Of a stretch of 64,000 nt of DNA, positions 63,757 through 64,000 are shown piece by piece. The notes under the pieces were generated by a model. That model was given only the letters and a program-made list of their open reading frames with translations, made no database searches and was not told the origin of the DNA. The stretch is from positions 68,849,681 to 68,913,680 of the forward strand of contig CM055315.2 of assembly GCA_029255685.2 (NCBI GenBank), in the 5' to 3' direction. Position numbers and translations under genes: made by a program. How positions within the stretch are numbered: position 1 is the stretch's first letter; each line of letters starts with the position of its first letter. This DNA comes from Silene conica. Lineage: Eukaryota > Streptophyta > Magnoliopsida > Caryophyllales > Caryophyllaceae.

Positions 63757-64000
63757 ACCTGTACACAATTTCGAGAAATAATTTAATTTGAACATAAAAA
63801 TAAACTTTGCCTACAACGGTTTTGCCAATAATCCTCCGACTATACCCATGAATCTTCCACAAACAAGCAACAAACATATCCAAATATCTCATGCAACCTA
63901 AAAATTAAACTAAAACCGAACTAACAAAGAAACTAACATGAAAACTAGATGAACTAAAGAGAACTAATACTTACAACCGGTGGTTGTTGAGTGACTCCAC

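Larger units (their letters stand above)
57210..64000 (-). mobile_element. Athila-like Ty3/Gypsy element, 3' half (continues beyond the right edge)
   Basis: Minus-strand order: palindrome array (63756-63166), reading frame(s) 62955-61216, a 2.2-kb non-coding part, a polypurine-like AAGTGTGGGGAATTC (58918-58904), and the LTR 58903-57210. The LTR ends are TGATG/CATCA. The purine tract and the large reading frame after the (unseen) pol fit Athila. The bases next to the LTR end are GTCCT (57205-57209), a possible target duplication that cannot be checked because the other LTR is outside. The visible part is slightly broken. Confidence 0.7.

Noticed and set aside
63227-63786. Overlapping Ala/Gly/Pro/Arg-rich frames (PADRLPADRLG...)
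   Set aside because: Caused by the palindromic repeat units in all frames.

Overview
This is a window of plant nuclear DNA, most likely from a eudicot. I infer Caryophyllales from the overall style of the repeats, with low confidence. The evidence is one ten-exon host gene with GT-AG introns and a chloroplast-type leader, surrounded by plant-specific transposons: Stowaway and mariner, hAT, CACTA, Ty1/Copia, and Ty3/Gypsy including an Athila-like element. I see no rRNA, tRNA or bacterial-type features.

Layout. Positions 1-8.1 kb hold the only clear host gene, a YlmH/photosystem II-type S4-domain RNA-binding protein on the minus strand. Its ten exons join in frame to 327 codons, and its introns carry a MITE, LTR pieces, an 80-bp tandem duplication and a long AT microsatellite. 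From 9.4 to 11.6 kb lies a decayed hAT transposase gene (minus). From 12.1 to 18.8 kb lies an Athila/Tat-like LTR fragment (minus), split by a mariner-like DNA transposon of 4.1 kb with 29-bp inverted ends and TA target duplications. Unusually, this mariner carries, besides its DD39D transposase gene, a second, convergent, two-exon gene for a CxxC-x30-CxxC protein. From 18.8 to 21.1 kb lie AT-rich DNA, a fold-back GGGTTCGGG/CCCGAACCC element and a short cysteine-rich reading frame.

From 21.2 to 50 kb is a nest of elements. A Copia fossil (A) is split by a younger Copia (B, 21390-46631, TSD TCATC). Copia B is split by a CACTA transposon (26088-38848, TSD AAT) carrying a TNP1/TnpA-like gene and dense GCGACGG subterminal repeats. 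The CACTA is split by a non-coding long-LTR element (LARD, 26757-36164, TSD CTTAA). One LTR of the LARD in turn received a Stowaway MITE (28824-29083, TSD TA). A second relative of the LARD sits at 40.6-44.2 kb inside Copia B. From 50 to 64 kb the window continues with Copia LTR pieces in both orientations, a Gypsy 3' end with an array of ACTCGATCGAGT palindromes in its LTR, and the 3' half of an Athila-like element (minus) that runs off the right edge. That element has twelve copies of a 40-45-bp double palindrome, five just upstream of the LTR TATA box and seven upstream of its post-pol reading frame.

Most of the window is therefore transposon sediment beside one functional-looking gene. 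The most interesting points are the two-gene mariner element and the palindrome arrays placed upstream of (putative) transcription starts in two unrelated LTR families.
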